Shown: positions 63,371 through 64,000 of the stretch, one piece after another
Layout of the letters: every line of letters starts with the position of its first letter
How positions within the stretch are numbered: position 1 is the first letter of the stretch
Assembly: GCF_001047675.1 (NCBI RefSeq)
Contig: NZ_CP011975.1
Span: forward strand, 2,334,073-2,398,072
Source: Yersinia aleksiciae
GTDB taxonomy: Bacteria; Pseudomonadota; Gammaproteobacteria; Enterobacterales; Enterobacteriaceae
Direction: 5' to 3'
Length of the DNA: 64,000 nucleotides
Translations under genes and position numbers: made by a program
Notes under the pieces: model-generated
The model's input: the letters and a program-made list of their open reading frames with translations, nothing else
Told to the model about the DNA's origin: nothing
Database searches by the model: none

Positions 63371-64000
63371 TACGTTGCTCCCGCTGACGTAAAATCAGCC
63401 ATAGAAAATAGGGGCCACCCAGCAGGCTGGTGATCAAGCCGACGGGCATTTCAGCCGGTGCGACCAGGGTCCGAGCCAAGGTATCCGCGGTCAGTAACAA
63501 ACAAGCTCCACCCAGTGCGGCACCGGGCAGTAACCAACGGTGGTCGGCCCCGATACGCATACGGATCAGATGTGGCACCACCAGCCCGATAAAACCGATA
63601 ACCCCACTGACGGCCACCGCTGCACCAATCAGAATAGCGCTGAGTAGCAGTAAACGCAGTTTGGCTTGCCGCACATTGACCCCGAGGTAGTGCGCTTCTT
63701 CATCCCCGAGTTGCAACAGATTCAGTTGCCGCGCTTGCATTAAGCCCAGCACGCAAGCCGGTAAGATCAATGATGCCGCCACCATCAGTGTTGACCATTG
63801 CGCCTGACCCAAACTGCCCATGCTCCAGAGTGAGAACTGGCGTAATTGCTGATCATCACTGATATAGGTCAACACGCCGACGGCGGCACCGCACAAGGCG
63901 TTAATGGCGATACCAGCCAGCAGCAAACGAGATAAATTGCCATGTCCCCAACGGCTAAGGGTGAAGATAATGGCAGAAATGGCCAGACTGCCGATAAAGG
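63363..64000 (-). CDS. hmuU: HmuU, haemin ABC transporter permease (5' end outside the window)
   Basis: The C-terminal 212 or so residues of a BtuC/FecCD-type permease; the frame is open to the window end. About six membrane helices are visible, with the family segments [40 protein letters not shown], and the ATPase-contact region [20 protein letters not shown]. The end [15 protein letters not shown] is typical. Position before hmuV matches the Yersinia hmuRSTUV order. Nothing indicates a defect in the part seen. Confidence 0.92.
   Translation of the reverse strand, partial: FIGSLAISAIIFTLSRWGHGNLSRLLLAGIAINALCGAAVGVLTYISDDQQLRQFSLWSMGSLGQAQWSTLMVAASLILPACVLGLMQARQLNLLQLGDEEAHYLGVNVRQAKLRLLLLSAILIGAAVAVSGVIGFIGLVVPHLIRMRIGADHRWLLPGAALGGACLLLTADTLARTLVAPAEMPVGLITSLLGGPYFLWLILRQREQRSG

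Overview
The window reads as chromosomal DNA of a Yersinia species (Yersiniaceae, Enterobacterales). The 16S rRNA has the Yersinia/Serratia-type sequence, the order tatABCD-hemB-rfaH-ubiD-fre-fadBA-pepQ-yigZ-trkH-hemG-rrn is enterobacterial, and it ends with a ferrioxamine-type receptor gene and a hmuUV haem-import pair, both typical of Yersinia. The species is not certain. From memory, several proteins (UbiD, HmuV) differ at scattered positions from their Y. pestis counterparts, so a relative inside or near the Y. pseudotuberculosis group, or an environmental Yersinia, fits better than Y. pestis itself.

Layout. (1) 1-14940: housekeeping genes. These are the 3' end of ubiB, the Tat export operon, tatD, a zinc-independent-type hemB, the antiterminator gene rfaH, ubiD and fre, the fatty-acid oxidation operon fadBA behind a clear FadR operator, and pepQ, yigZ, trkH and hemG. 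(2) 15010-20643: a complete rrn operon (P1/P2, boxA, 16S, tRNA-Glu(UUC), 23S, 5S, terminator). (3) 20873-28386: a secreted dienelactone-hydrolase-like gene broken by an in-frame TAG, then the acetate genes acs-yjcH-actP on the minus strand, a long AT-rich spacer, and the glutamate transporter gltP.

(4) 28427-55150: a full chromosomal type III secretion system (T3SS) of the Salmonella SPI-2 / LEE class. A minus-strand two-component pair (SsrB-like regulator, SsrA-like hybrid kinase) faces a long plus-strand cluster. Its first block carries a SpiC/SsaB-like protein, secretin SctC, ring protein SctD, SsaE- and SseA-like chaperones, the SseB/SseC/SseD-type translocon with chaperones SscA, SscB and an SseE-like protein, and an SseF-like membrane effector. 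An AraC-type regulator follows. The second block carries needle, rod, inner-ring lipoprotein, sorting platform, stator, gatekeeper, export gate, ATPase, stalk, length control, C-ring and SctRSTU. A lipoprotein resembling AspS/GspS-type secretin pilotins follows SctU. The first block is visibly AT-rich and the second is not, and the change falls around the AraC gene. An array of 2.6 tandem ERIC elements lies between sctQ and sctR and supplies the stop codon of sctQ. sctQ also has a strong internal ribosome site that should yield the short C-terminal SctQ product.

(5) 55452-64000: an MscS-type channel with a long periplasmic domain, a Fur-box-preceded foxA-like receptor, a DUF1127 protein, a MocR/GntR-type regulator with an aminotransferase domain, and the hmuV/hmuU haem ABC transporter genes (hmuU cut by the window end). 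The 3' end of hmuV shows three tandem 18-bp units in which stop codons replace a sense codon.

How the genes work together: the SsrAB-like relay and the AraC protein are the obvious candidates to switch on the T3SS. The two chaperone/translocon sets and the complete core apparatus show no frameshift or truncation that I could see, so the system looks functional by gene content. Only one effector candidate lies inside the cluster, so further effectors would have to be encoded elsewhere.
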